DNA of 64,000 bases, from positions 930,001 through 994,000 of the forward strand of contig NZ_CP015098.1 in the NCBI RefSeq assembly GCF_001611795.1. Reading direction: 5' to 3'. The position numbers were made by a program, and so were the translations under genes. This DNA comes from Streptomyces qaidamensis. GTDB lineage: Bacteria; Actinomycetota; Actinomycetes; Streptomycetales; Streptomycetaceae. Below the pieces are notes generated by a model. It saw only the letters and a list, made by a program, of their open reading frames with translations, did no database searches and was not told the DNA's origin. Below are positions 8,789 to 19,646 of the stretch, one piece after another (position 1 is the first letter of the stretch; every line of letters starts with the position of its first letter).

Positions 8789-10009
8789 CTAGCCGCCGGT
8801 GGGGGGTGCCAGCCAGGTCAGGAGTTCGTCGAGGGCCTGGTAGAAGCCCTCGATCTCGGGGACCTCGTTGTACAGGTAGGCCGAGACGCGGAGGACCTCG
8901 CCGCCGGCGAGTTCGGTGACGACGGGCTGGGCGCACATGTGGCCGCTGCGAACCATGTAACCGTAGGAGTCGCTCAGCAGGCGGGCGACCTCGCCTGCGG
9001 GGGCGGCCGCGTCCAGGCGGAGGGAGGCGAGCGCGATGCGGTCGGTGTGGTCCGGGGGGCCGATCAGGGTCAGGGCGGGTCGCGCGAGCGCTCCGTCGAC
9101 GAGGGCCGCGCAGAGGTCCTGTTCGCGCCGGTGGCGCTTGTCCGGGTCGAGTTCCTCGAGGTAGCGGATCGCCGCGGCGGAGCCGATGACGGAGGCGACG
9201 GCCGGGGTCCCCGTCTCGAACCGGAAGGGGATGCGCCGGTCCACGCTGCCGTCGAGGTCGACCCAGTCGACCATCCCCCCGCCGACCGTCAGGGGGCGCA
9301 GCGCCGCGAGCCGCTCGCTGCGGCCGAAGAGGCAGCCGACCCCGGTGGGGCCCAGCATCTTGTGCATCGAGAACGCCATGAAGTCGACGTCCAGGTCGCG
9401 CACGTTGAGGCGCCCGTGGGGCAGGGACTGCGCGGCGTCGAGCACGATCGTCGCGTCGCACGCGGCACGGACCTCGGCCACCAGTTCGCGCACCGGATGG
9501 ACGACACCGGTGACGTTGGAGCAGTGCGTGAGCACGACCACCTCGGGCGGGTCGCTCAGCAGCTTCCGGAAGTGGTCGCGGTCGAGGCGGCCGTGCGCGT
9601 CCACCCGTGCCAGGTCGAGGTGTCCGACCCTGCGCCACGGCAGCAGCTGGGAGTGGTGCGCGTCCAGGCAGCCCACGACGCGGGCGCCCGGGGCCAGGTC
9701 CAGACCGGCGGCGACGAGGTTCAGCGCCTCGCTGGTGTTCCTCAGCAGGACCACCTCGTTCGCCGCCGCTCCGATGTGCCGGGCGATCACCGTGCGGGAG
9801 GACTCGTAGGCGTCGGACGCCTCCTCGGAGAGCCGGTGCTTGCCCCGGTGGATGTTCGCGCCGTTGGACTCGTAGTACCCGCAGACCGCCTGGATGACCG
9901 AGCGCGGCTTCAGGGTCGTGGCCCCGTTGTCCAGGTACGAGATCCCGCGTCCGTCTATCTCCCGTCCCAGCGCCGGAAAATCGTCCCGGCAGGGTTCCTT
10001 CACGGTCAC
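8789..10009 (-). CDS. SufS-like cysteine desulfurase / class V aminotransferase
   Basis: Predicted 406 aa, the normal length for SufS. GTG at 10009 overlaps the stop of the upstream gene (GTGA) and has GGAAGG at good spacing; GTG codons at 10012 and 10003 are alternatives. The protein begins like SufS (GISYLDNGATTLKP). It has the PLP lysine in FSMHKMLGPTGVG and, near the end, RSGHMCAQP, which matches the catalytic-Cys loop RxGHxCAxP of SufS/CsdB. The cysteine is therefore kept, and desulfurase or selenocysteine-lyase chemistry is possible. It sits in a tight operon behind a PaaK-like ligase and a StrR-like regulator, not in a suf operon (no SufB/C/D/U nearby), so a role in the secondary metabolite is more likely than housekeeping Fe-S assembly. 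An aminotransferase or epimerase role remains possible. Confidence 0.8.
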   Translation of the reverse strand: MTVKEPCRDDFPALGREIDGRGISYLDNGATTLKPRSVIQAVCGYYESNGANIHRGKHRLSEEASDAYESSRTVIARHIGAAANEVVLLRNTSEALNLVAAGLDLAPGARVVGCLDAHHSQLLPWRRVGHLDLARVDAHGRLDRDHFRKLLSDPPEVVVLTHCSNVTGVVHPVRELVAEVRAACDATIVLDAAQSLPHGRLNVRDLDVDFMAFSMHKMLGPTGVGCLFGRSERLAALRPLTVGGGMVDWVDLDGSVDRRIPFRFETGTPAVASVIGSAAAIRYLEELDPDKRHRREQDLCAALVDGALARPALTLIGPPDHTDRIALASLRLDAAAPAGEVARLLSDSYGYMVRSGHMCAQPVVTELAGGEVLRVSAYLYNEVPEIEGFYQALDELLTWLAPPTGG

Positions 10010-11292
10010 CACGCGCCTTCCGCGGAGAGATGGGACACGCATGCCTGGAACTTCCCGCTGCGCTCGCACGCTATGTAGTCGACCGCCTCGACGCGGACCG
10101 GGTTCGGTTCCAGGGCCTCGGACAGGCGGGTTTCGAGTGCCGGCGCGTCCCCCGCCTGTTCGGCGGAGTTGGCGACGTACCGGAAGGTGCACGCACCCGT
10201 CGGGTCCTGTTCCAGCTTGTAGAGGTCCATCCAGGGCGCGTCGCCGACCACCGCGTCCACGGCGCCCGGCGAGACGGTGCGCCCGCTCCGCAGGCGCACC
10301 GCCTGCGTGGCCCTGCCCTCGATCCGTACCACCGGCAGGTCGCTGCCGCAGTCGCACGCGTCCCCCAGCGGGGTGAAGTAGTCCCCGGTGGCGTACCGGA
10401 TGCGCGGCACCAGCGTGTCGTCCAGCGTGGTGACGTACAGCTCGCCCATGGTGCCGAGCTCGACGGCCCGGCCGTCCCGGACGAACTCCAGGTAGAAGTC
10501 CTGGTCGTTGATGTGCCGGCGTCCCTTGTGGCACTCGAACCCCAGGTAGCCCAGCTCGGACATGCCGATCATGTCGCCGACGGGCATGTCCGCACCCAGG
10601 AACGCGTCGATCTCACGCCGCGCCACCCGCGTCATGAGGGTGTAGCCGCTCACCAGGTGCAGGGTGCGCGGCGAGCTGATCCGCCGTCCGAGCCGCCGCG
10701 CCCACCTGGTCAGGAAGGCGAAGTGCGTGGAGTCCACCAGCAGCAGGTCGGGCTCGCAGATCTCCAGTTCGTCCAGCGCCTTGACGATCTGCCATTCCGG
10801 AGTCGCCATCAGGTCGTGGGCCACGGACAGCACCACGGTGCCGTCCGGAAGCGTCCGGTCCTCCAGGGTCGACAGTCCCGTCGCGCACTCCACGTCCGAG
10901 CAGTTCGGCGGGGCGAACCGGCACGTCCTGGGCCTGCTGCCGGGGCGCCAGAGGTCGTCGAACCGACGGTTGACCGCGAGGGCCGTCGCCTGCCGCCGCG
11001 CCAGATCGTAGGAGAGGATGGCGCTGTTGAGGCGATCTCCGGACGTTCCCGAGCTCTGGAAGCGCATCACGCGGGGCGAGTTGAGGGTGTACCCCTTGGC
11101 GAGCACCCCCGCGGGGAAGTGGCGCCGGTAGTCCGGCTTCGCGGTGGGAGGTATCCGCAGGAAGTCGTCCGCGTCCTTGATATCGGCCGGATGGAGGCCG
11201 TTGTCCTCCATGTGCTTTCGGAAGAAGGCTGTATTTTCGAACGCGTAGGCGATTTCCTGTCGCGCGGCCTCGAACGCCGCCGTCCCGGTCAT
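10006..11292 (-). CDS. PaaK-like adenylate-forming enzyme (phenylacetate-CoA ligase family)
   Basis: Predicted 428 aa. ATG at 11292 follows CCGGAGC, 18 bp after the regulator's stop. It shows the ANL-type phosphate loop SSGTSGDR (~residues 87-94), a GMSELGYLGFEC segment corresponding to the A5 region, RIRYATGDYF (A7-like), and cysteines in DACDCGSDLP typical of PaaK-type Zn-binding sites. The family activates aryl-acetic or aromatic acids as acyl-AMP, usually then forming a CoA thioester. A plausible substrate here is an aromatic acid such as a hydroxyphenyl-acetate/glyoxylate or an acyl starter, but nothing in the sequence proves it. Its stop overlaps the start of the SufS-like gene, so the two are translationally coupled and probably work on the same intermediate. 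Confidence 0.75.
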   Translation of the reverse strand: MTGTAAFEAARQEIAYAFENTAFFRKHMEDNGLHPADIKDADDFLRIPPTAKPDYRRHFPAGVLAKGYTLNSPRVMRFQSSGTSGDRLNSAILSYDLARRQATALAVNRRFDDLWRPGSRPRTCRFAPPNCSDVECATGLSTLEDRTLPDGTVVLSVAHDLMATPEWQIVKALDELEICEPDLLLVDSTHFAFLTRWARRLGRRISSPRTLHLVSGYTLMTRVARREIDAFLGADMPVGDMIGMSELGYLGFECHKGRRHINDQDFYLEFVRDGRAVELGTMGELYVTTLDDTLVPRIRYATGDYFTPLGDACDCGSDLPVVRIEGRATQAVRLRSGRTVSPGAVDAVVGDAPWMDLYKLEQDPTGACTFRYVANSAEQAGDAPALETRLSEALEPNPVRVEAVDYIACERSGKFQACVSHLSAEGAW

Positions 11293-11310
11293 GCTCCGGC
11301 CGCCAGCATG

Positions 11311-12384
11311 TCACCCACCGAAACCGCGCCGGTTCTCCTGGCGCACACGCTCGTTCAGCTGCTTCGCGAGGTCCGTCCACGTGTCCGCGTAGTACCGGGC
11401 CAGGTCCAGTACGAGGCTCCCGCAGTGGCTCGGTACGGCCTCCATGAGGTCCTCGCCCGCGCGCGTCGCCACCGCGTTCTGCTGCTGCAGCAGCCGGAGC
11501 AGCTGGCGTCCGCCCTCCTTGTGCCGGAGCGAGGGGTCCCTCAGCAGCTTCTCCAGGGCGGCGGCAGGGTCCGCCGGGAGCTGGTTCCGCTTGGGCTCGA
11601 CGCGCCGGTCGCCGGCGTCGGCCGCCGTGGGCGGGCCCGCGGGAGCTTCGGGGGCACGGACCGGCTCCACCACCGGGGGCAGGCCCGACTCGAGCCGCTT
11701 GCGGACGTCGCTGACGGTCGCGGGAGAGATGCCGGCGAGGCGGGCCACCTCGCGCAGCGACGCCTCCGGTCGTTCGGCGATCAGTTCGGCGGCCCTCAGC
11801 CGGCCGTCCACGCTACTGAGCGGACGCGTCTTGCCGTCCCTGCCGATGCGGGCACTGAGCTGGGGCAGCGCGTCGGCCACGCGGCGCCGTATCGTCGCGA
11901 CCGCCTTGGCGCCGAGGCCGGCCGCCCGGGCGATCGCCCGGTCCGACATCTGCGGGTGGGAGGCGATGATGCGGCCGGCGGCGGCCCGCCGGTCGGCCAG
12001 GGTCAGCGGAAGGCCGTGGGAGACGTTCACCTCCACCGCCCGCAGGAACGCTTCTTCCGGCGTTCCGTCGAACAGCTCGACCTGGATCAGCTCATGGCCT
12101 CGCAGTTTCGCGGCCATGAGGCGGTGCATCCCGTCGATCACCCGCATGGTGCGGCGATCCACGAGGATCGCGGGGATCGGTGTGTCGATCTCCGCTAGTC
12201 TGGCTATGTGCTCCTCGTCCAGCCCTTCCGAACGCGGAGACTCTCCGGGAAGGAGTAATTCGATCGACATCAGGGAAGTATTCCCGTGACGATCAGAGGG
12301 TTTCCACGGATCCCCGTCACCCTCGCCAGCAACGTTGTGCGAGTAAGGTTTGAGCGTGCGAACTGACTGAATCAAGGCATTCAC
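11311..12384 (-). CDS. StrR-type pathway-specific transcriptional activator (ParB-like fold), TTA-containing
   Basis: Predicted 357 aa, close to StrR of streptomycin biosynthesis. The GTG at 12384 gives a 38-residue leader; ATG at 12270 (MSIELLLP) is an alternative that starts where NovG-like proteins start. Residues ~39-120 carry the ParB/sulfiredoxin-like motif VDRRTMRVIDGMHRLMAAKLRG and VNVSHGLPLTLADRRAAAGRII. Two helix-turn-helix-like segments follow (~145-168, and ~207-230 with SLREVARLAGISPATVSDVRKRL). StrR, Bbr, Tei15* and NovG activate antibiotic operons by binding GTTCRACTG-N11-CRGTYGAAC, and good matches occur before the precursor operon and the giant NRPS. Codon 43 (12258-12256) is TTA, so translation should depend on the bldA tRNA. 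Weak ribosome binding sites at both start candidates leave the true start open. Confidence 0.85.
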   Translation of the reverse strand: MNALIQSVRTLKPYSHNVAGEGDGDPWKPSDRHGNTSLMSIELLLPGESPRSEGLDEEHIARLAEIDTPIPAILVDRRTMRVIDGMHRLMAAKLRGHELIQVELFDGTPEEAFLRAVEVNVSHGLPLTLADRRAAAGRIIASHPQMSDRAIARAAGLGAKAVATIRRRVADALPQLSARIGRDGKTRPLSSVDGRLRAAELIAERPEASLREVARLAGISPATVSDVRKRLESGLPPVVEPVRAPEAPAGPPTAADAGDRRVEPKRNQLPADPAAALEKLLRDPSLRHKEGGRQLLRLLQQQNAVATRAGEDLMEAVPSHCGSLVLDLARYYADTWTDLAKQLNERVRQENRRGFGG

Positions 12385-12408
12385 CTAATCCGGTTCCGAT
12401 TCAGAGTC

Positions 12409-12434
12409 CGCCATTCGAGTCGACTCGAATGGCG
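12409..12434. promoter_or_regulatory. Perfect 26-bp palindrome upstream of the StrR-like gene
   Basis: Half-site CGCCATTCGAGTC and its exact reverse complement meet without a spacer, 25 bp upstream of the GTG start. Perfect symmetry, lack of a loop and the position suggest a protein-binding operator rather than a terminator. It contains TTCGA..TCGAA like StrR sites, but the spacing is different, so the binding protein is unknown. Confidence 0.5.
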
Positions 12435-12760
12435 ATCCAAATACCGTTCGCCGAGCACCTGACTTGCCGTTCCCGACCCCACCCCCGACCGTTCCAACGC
12501 GTCGGTGCCATCATGCGTCCTGGAACCTGCGGGAGGGCAGCACAGAGCACCACGATCTCGGCCCCCCGTAACACTTCTGTCTGCCGTGCCGTTCTTTACC
12601 ATCGTCGCTTTCCGGCCCCGCCATGTCTACGGGACGATTCAACATTCCCCAGCTGAAAACCCGTCACATCAGTCGCAGCAGTCGATGCCGACCGGCCGGT
12701 ATGCGCCGGCGTTCGGCCGCAACCCGGGCACCGTCGCGATACCGGCCGGATGGCAAGAGT

Positions 12761-12789
12761 GTTCAACTGCTGCTTCGCGTCATGCAAGC
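12761..12789. promoter_or_regulatory. Weak StrR-type operator (one good half-site)
   Basis: GTTCAACTG, 11 bp, then CATGCAAGC. The first half matches the StrR consensus fully and the second at only 4 of 9 positions. It lies about 377 bp upstream of the regulator start, just after dpgC. It could be a degenerate autoregulatory site; alone it would not be convincing, but the same half-site with the same CTGC continuation occurs in the good site at 60849. Confidence 0.35.
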
Positions 12790-12802
12790 ACCGCTCCAGC
12801 CA

Positions 12803-16049
<3,247 letters not shown>

Positions 16050-16136
16050 ATACGGGTCCTGCTGCGGATGAGAATCTTTGCTACCAACACCGCTTTCCCT
16101 TCGGTGAGTTGAAGTCGGAACTACCAGATGGCCGGT

Positions 16137-18584
16137 TCAGCCGGATCGATGTGTCTGCGCCCGTACGAAACGGGCCAGCCGGTCCACGCCGTCCACGATC
16201 TCCTCGTGGCTCAGGTAGCTGACGGACAGCCGCAAACTCGACTCGCCACCGCCCTGCGGATAGAAGTAGGACATCGGCGTCCAGATGACACCGAACTCCT
16301 CCGCGGAGCGCTCCAGCGCGGCGTTGTCCGCGCGGAACGGGACGTTGACGGCGAGGAAGAAGCCTCCGGCGGGCTCGTTCCAGCCGATGCCGAGCGCGCC
16401 GCGCTCGTCCTCGGGGAAGCGTCGGTCGAGCTCCCGAAGGGTGACCCGCATGGCGTCGCCGTAGTACGCGGCGGTGCGGGTGTTGAGCCCCGAGGTCCGG
16501 CCGTCGACGGAGAGCAGCATTCCGGCCGTGACCGCCTGGCTCACCGGGGAGGTGTTGACCGTCAGCATGCTCTTGATCCGGGCGAGTTCGTCCGCGAGCA
16601 GTCCGGTGTTGCCCGCGTCGTCGACGACCGGCTGGTCCGCGACGACGAAACCCACCCTGGTGCCGGGGAAGAGCGTCTTGGAGTACGACCCCAGGTGCAC
16701 GACCCGGTGCTCGCGGTCCAGGGACTTGAGCGTCGGCAGCTGTTCGCCGGGGCTGACCATCCGGTACGGGCTGTCCTCCAGGATCAGGATGTCGTGCCGC
16801 TCCGCCAGGTCGAGCAGTTCCTGGCGGGCGGGCAGCGTCATGGACGTGCCGGAGGGGTTGGAGTGGTCGGGGATCACGTAGAACGCGCGCGGGCGTCGGC
16901 CCAGGGCCCGCTCCGCGAGGATCGCGGCTTCCAGGGCGGCGCAGTCGAAGCCCTTCTCGCCCTCCTCGACGGCGCCGACCTCGACGTCGAGGAGCCGTGC
17001 GGCGCCGGTGATGCCCACGTAGCAGGGGCTGGAGACGAGCAGCACGTCGTCGGGGCCGGAGATGAGGGCGCGTACCGCGAGGAACATCGCCTCCTGGCAG
17101 CCCACGGTCACGACCACCGACGCCGGCGGCACGTCGATCCCCTCGTCCTTGCGCAGCTGGTCCGCGACGAGCTCCCGGATCTGGCCGGCGGTGGGCCCGT
17201 ACTGGAAGATCGCGGAGCGGACCTGCTCGGGACTGGCGCCCTGCGCGGCCAGGTGGTCCAGATAGCGGCGCAGGTGCCTGAAGACGTCCTCGGTGTCGAA
17301 GAACCCGTCGTAGGGGCGGCCGGGGGCGAACGAGACCGCGTCGGGGTAGCGGTGGGTGACCTCGTTGAGGAAGTTCATGGTGTCGAGGACCGGGTCGGAA
17401 ACGCTGCCGTGCAGCTCCTCCTTGCGGAGTCCGGGGGCGCCCGTCCGGTGAGGCGGTGGCTCGGGGAGCCGTCGGGCGGGCTCGGGAAGCCCGTCGCCGG
17501 CCTCCTCCGGCCCACCGACGAGCGGCGGACCCGCCCGGTCGACGGACGGCGTGCCCGTGAACGTCATCGTCTCCACCAGCTCGTCGACGACGGTGCCGAG
17601 CACCCGCTCGACACCCGTCTCGCCGCCGACCGCGAGGCCGTGCAGCACCGGACGTCCCAGGAGCACCGCGTCGGCGCCGAGCGCGAGCGCCGCCAGCACG
17701 TCCGAGCCGCGCCGCACACCGCCGTCGACGAGTACGGGGCAGGCGCCCCGGACCGCGTCCGCGATCTCCGGCAGGACGTCGAGCGTCGCGGGGACCGCGT
17801 CCAGCTGGCGGCCGCCGTGGTTGGACACGACGATGCCGGCGGCCCCGGCCGCGACCGCCTGCCGTGCGTCGGCCGGCGTCAGGACGCCCTTGACGAGGAC
17901 CGGCAGCGAGCTGATCTCCCCCAGCCAGGCGACCACCCCCCAGTCCAGGGCGGCGTCGAACTCGGCCAGCGCGTGGTCCACTGGTGAGGAGAAGCCGGCA
18001 CCGGTGAGGTTGGCGGGCACGATGCCGTCCGGCAGGCGGAAGCCGTTGCGCAGGTCGCGCAGCCGGCGACCGAGCCGGGGCGCGTCCGCCGTCAGCACCA
18101 GCGCCTCGAACCCGGCCCGCTCGGCACGTTCGACGAGGGCCCGTGTCGCGTCGCGGTCCCGGAAGCAGTAGACCTGCAGCCAGAGCGGCGCCGCGGCGAC
18201 CCGCGCGATGTCCTCGAAGGTCCGCCCGGCGAAGGTGCTCACCACGAGGGGCAGACCGGCGCGGCCGGCGGCCCCGGCCGTGGCGACCTCGCCCGCCGGG
18301 TCCGCCAGGGTGTGGTAGGCGAGGGGGGCGACCCCGATGGGCGCCGCCCAGCGCCGGCCCAGGATCCGGGTCGTGGTGTCCGGCCGGCCCACCCCCGTGA
18401 GCACCCGCGGCCGGAAGCGCACGCGGTCGTACGCCTCCACGTTGGCCGCGAGGGTCCGTTCCTCCCCCGCGCCGCCCGCGCAGAAGTCCCACACGCCCGG
18501 GTCCATGCCCGCGCGGGCCAGGTCCGCCCAGTCCGCGAGGGTGTACGGCCCCGGCGTGCCGCCGTCCCCCGCCGCGTCGCTCAC
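16137..18584 (-). CDS. Bifunctional 4-hydroxymandelate oxidase - HpgT aminotransferase (Hmo-HpgT fusion)
   Basis: Predicted 815 aa, about the sum of two enzymes normally made separately. GTG at 18584 overlaps the hmaS stop (GTGA). Residues ~10-350 are an FMN alpha-hydroxy-acid oxidase (VVSNHGGRQLDAVPAT; LVDGGVRRGSDVLAALALGA; LLGRP), which oxidises 4-hydroxymandelate to 4-hydroxyphenylglyoxylate. After a Pro-rich linker (~355-395), residues ~400-815 are a fold-type I aminotransferase (PDHSNPSGTSMTL; PLP lysine in SYSKTLFPGTRVGF), which transaminates that keto acid to L-Hpg and, in related clusters, dihydroxyphenylglyoxylate to Dpg. Fusion makes consecutive Hpg steps bifunctional while also serving the DpgABC branch. 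Similar fusions are, as I recall, known in enduracidin-type clusters. Confidence 0.92.
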   Translation of the reverse strand: MSDAAGDGGTPGPYTLADWADLARAGMDPGVWDFCAGGAGEERTLAANVEAYDRVRFRPRVLTGVGRPDTTTRILGRRWAAPIGVAPLAYHTLADPAGEVATAGAAGRAGLPLVVSTFAGRTFEDIARVAAAPLWLQVYCFRDRDATRALVERAERAGFEALVLTADAPRLGRRLRDLRNGFRLPDGIVPANLTGAGFSSPVDHALAEFDAALDWGVVAWLGEISSLPVLVKGVLTPADARQAVAAGAAGIVVSNHGGRQLDAVPATLDVLPEIADAVRGACPVLVDGGVRRGSDVLAALALGADAVLLGRPVLHGLAVGGETGVERVLGTVVDELVETMTFTGTPSVDRAGPPLVGGPEEAGDGLPEPARRLPEPPPHRTGAPGLRKEELHGSVSDPVLDTMNFLNEVTHRYPDAVSFAPGRPYDGFFDTEDVFRHLRRYLDHLAAQGASPEQVRSAIFQYGPTAGQIRELVADQLRKDEGIDVPPASVVVTVGCQEAMFLAVRALISGPDDVLLVSSPCYVGITGAARLLDVEVGAVEEGEKGFDCAALEAAILAERALGRRPRAFYVIPDHSNPSGTSMTLPARQELLDLAERHDILILEDSPYRMVSPGEQLPTLKSLDREHRVVHLGSYSKTLFPGTRVGFVVADQPVVDDAGNTGLLADELARIKSMLTVNTSPVSQAVTAGMLLSVDGRTSGLNTRTAAYYGDAMRVTLRELDRRFPEDERGALGIGWNEPAGGFFLAVNVPFRADNAALERSAEEFGVIWTPMSYFYPQGGGESSLRLSVSYLSHEEIVDGVDRLARFVRAQTHRSG

Positions 18585-19606
18585 CCCGCGGCCAGCCGGT
18601 CTCGCTCGACCGCCTCGTACAGGGCCCGTATGTTGGCGCTGCCGAAGCCGCGCGAGCCCTGGCGCTGGATGAGCTCGAAGAACAGGGTGTTGCGCTCGTA
18701 GGGCGAGCGGCTGAACAGCTGCAGCAGGTAGCCCCATTCGTCGCGGTCGGCGAGCACCTGGACGGACCGCAGCTCCGCGACCTCCTCGCGCATGCCGGTG
18801 ATCCGCTCGGCGAGCACTTCGTAGTACGAGTCGGGAGTGGCGAGGAAGTCGGTGCCGGCCTCACTCATCCGCCGCACGGTGGGGATGATCTCGTCCACCA
18901 GGAAGGCGAGGTGCTGGACACCGGGCCCTCCGTTGCGCTCGATGAAGGCGTCGAGCTGCCCCGGTTCCTTCGACGGGTCCGGGGCGACCAGGGTGAAGGT
19001 GACCCGCCCGGAGTCGCTGCGGACGACGATCGAGTCCATCGCCTGGTCCCCGACCGCCACGTACTCGGAGGAGTAGCGGGACATCCCGAAGGCGTTCTCG
19101 TAGAAGTCCGCGTACTCGGTGAGGCGGTGCCCTTCCAGGCAGACCGCGACGTGGTCGAGCAGCCGGACCGGGCCCTCCTGCGCGGGATCCGGCGCCGGCG
19201 TGCTCGGTACCCAGTTGCGGCCCGGCGGCAGTTCGGCGGTCGACGCGGTGGCGTGCGGCAGCAGGGTGTGGCTGACGTCGCCGAAGCCGGAGACGACCGG
19301 GTTGCCGTGCGAGACGCCCAGGGACCGGGCCCCTGCGGCCACCGCCGCGTCGTGCGTCGCCGCCACGTCGTCGCAGCTGAACGCCATGTCCGCGATGCCG
19401 TCGCCGTGCCGGTCGAGGAAGCGGGTGGTGCCCGGGCCCGACGTCACGATCAGCCGGGTCTCCCCCTGGCGCAGCAGGATGGAACTCCGGTCGGGCTCCA
19501 CGGAGTCGGCGATGCGGGTGAAGCCCATTCCCGAGACGAAGTAGTCGACGGCCGTCGGTGCGTGCCGGGTGTACAGCTCGACGTACAACAGGTCCTGCAC
19601 TGTCAT
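18581..19606 (-). CDS. hmaS: HmaS, 4-hydroxymandelate synthase
   Basis: Predicted 341 aa; ATG at 19606 follows GAGGAG. It is a vicinal-oxygen-chelate dioxygenase of the HPPD/HmaS family with the iron ligands visible in order: His in LLDHVAVCL, His in GVQHLAFLV and Glu in TLFFELIQR. HmaS converts 4-hydroxyphenylpyruvate to 4-hydroxymandelate, the first committed step to Hpg. Its neighbours decide between HmaS and the primary-metabolism HPPD: the next gene, overlapping by 4 bp, is Hmo-HpgT. It lies 40 bp downstream of the CmlA-like gene in the same operon. Confidence 0.93.
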   Translation of the reverse strand: MTVQDLLYVELYTRHAPTAVDYFVSGMGFTRIADSVEPDRSSILLRQGETRLIVTSGPGTTRFLDRHGDGIADMAFSCDDVAATHDAAVAAGARSLGVSHGNPVVSGFGDVSHTLLPHATASTAELPPGRNWVPSTPAPDPAQEGPVRLLDHVAVCLEGHRLTEYADFYENAFGMSRYSSEYVAVGDQAMDSIVVRSDSGRVTFTLVAPDPSKEPGQLDAFIERNGGPGVQHLAFLVDEIIPTVRRMSEAGTDFLATPDSYYEVLAERITGMREEVAELRSVQVLADRDEWGYLLQLFSRSPYERNTLFFELIQRQGSRGFGSANIRALYEAVERDRLAAG

Positions 19607-19646
19607 GTCAGTCTCCTCAAGAGCCGCTGGGTTGCCGGTCGTCCGT

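Larger units (their letters stand above)
12385..12802. other. 418-bp intergenic region between dpgC and the regulator
   Basis: No convincing gene is present. It holds, from dpgC toward the regulator, a weak StrR-type site (12761-12789), an inverted repeat CCGGCCGGTAT / ATACCGGCCGG (12692-12702 with 12739-12749, 36-nt loop) that could terminate dpgABC transcription, and a perfect 26-bp palindrome (12409-12434). It must contain the promoter of the regulator operon. The sequence is less GC-biased than the flanking genes. Confidence 0.7.

Noticed and set aside
11311..12384. Chromosome-partitioning ParB
   Set aside because: The fold is shared, but the sequence pattern and two StrR-type HTH segments, the absence of parA and the presence of StrR operators indicate a pathway activator.
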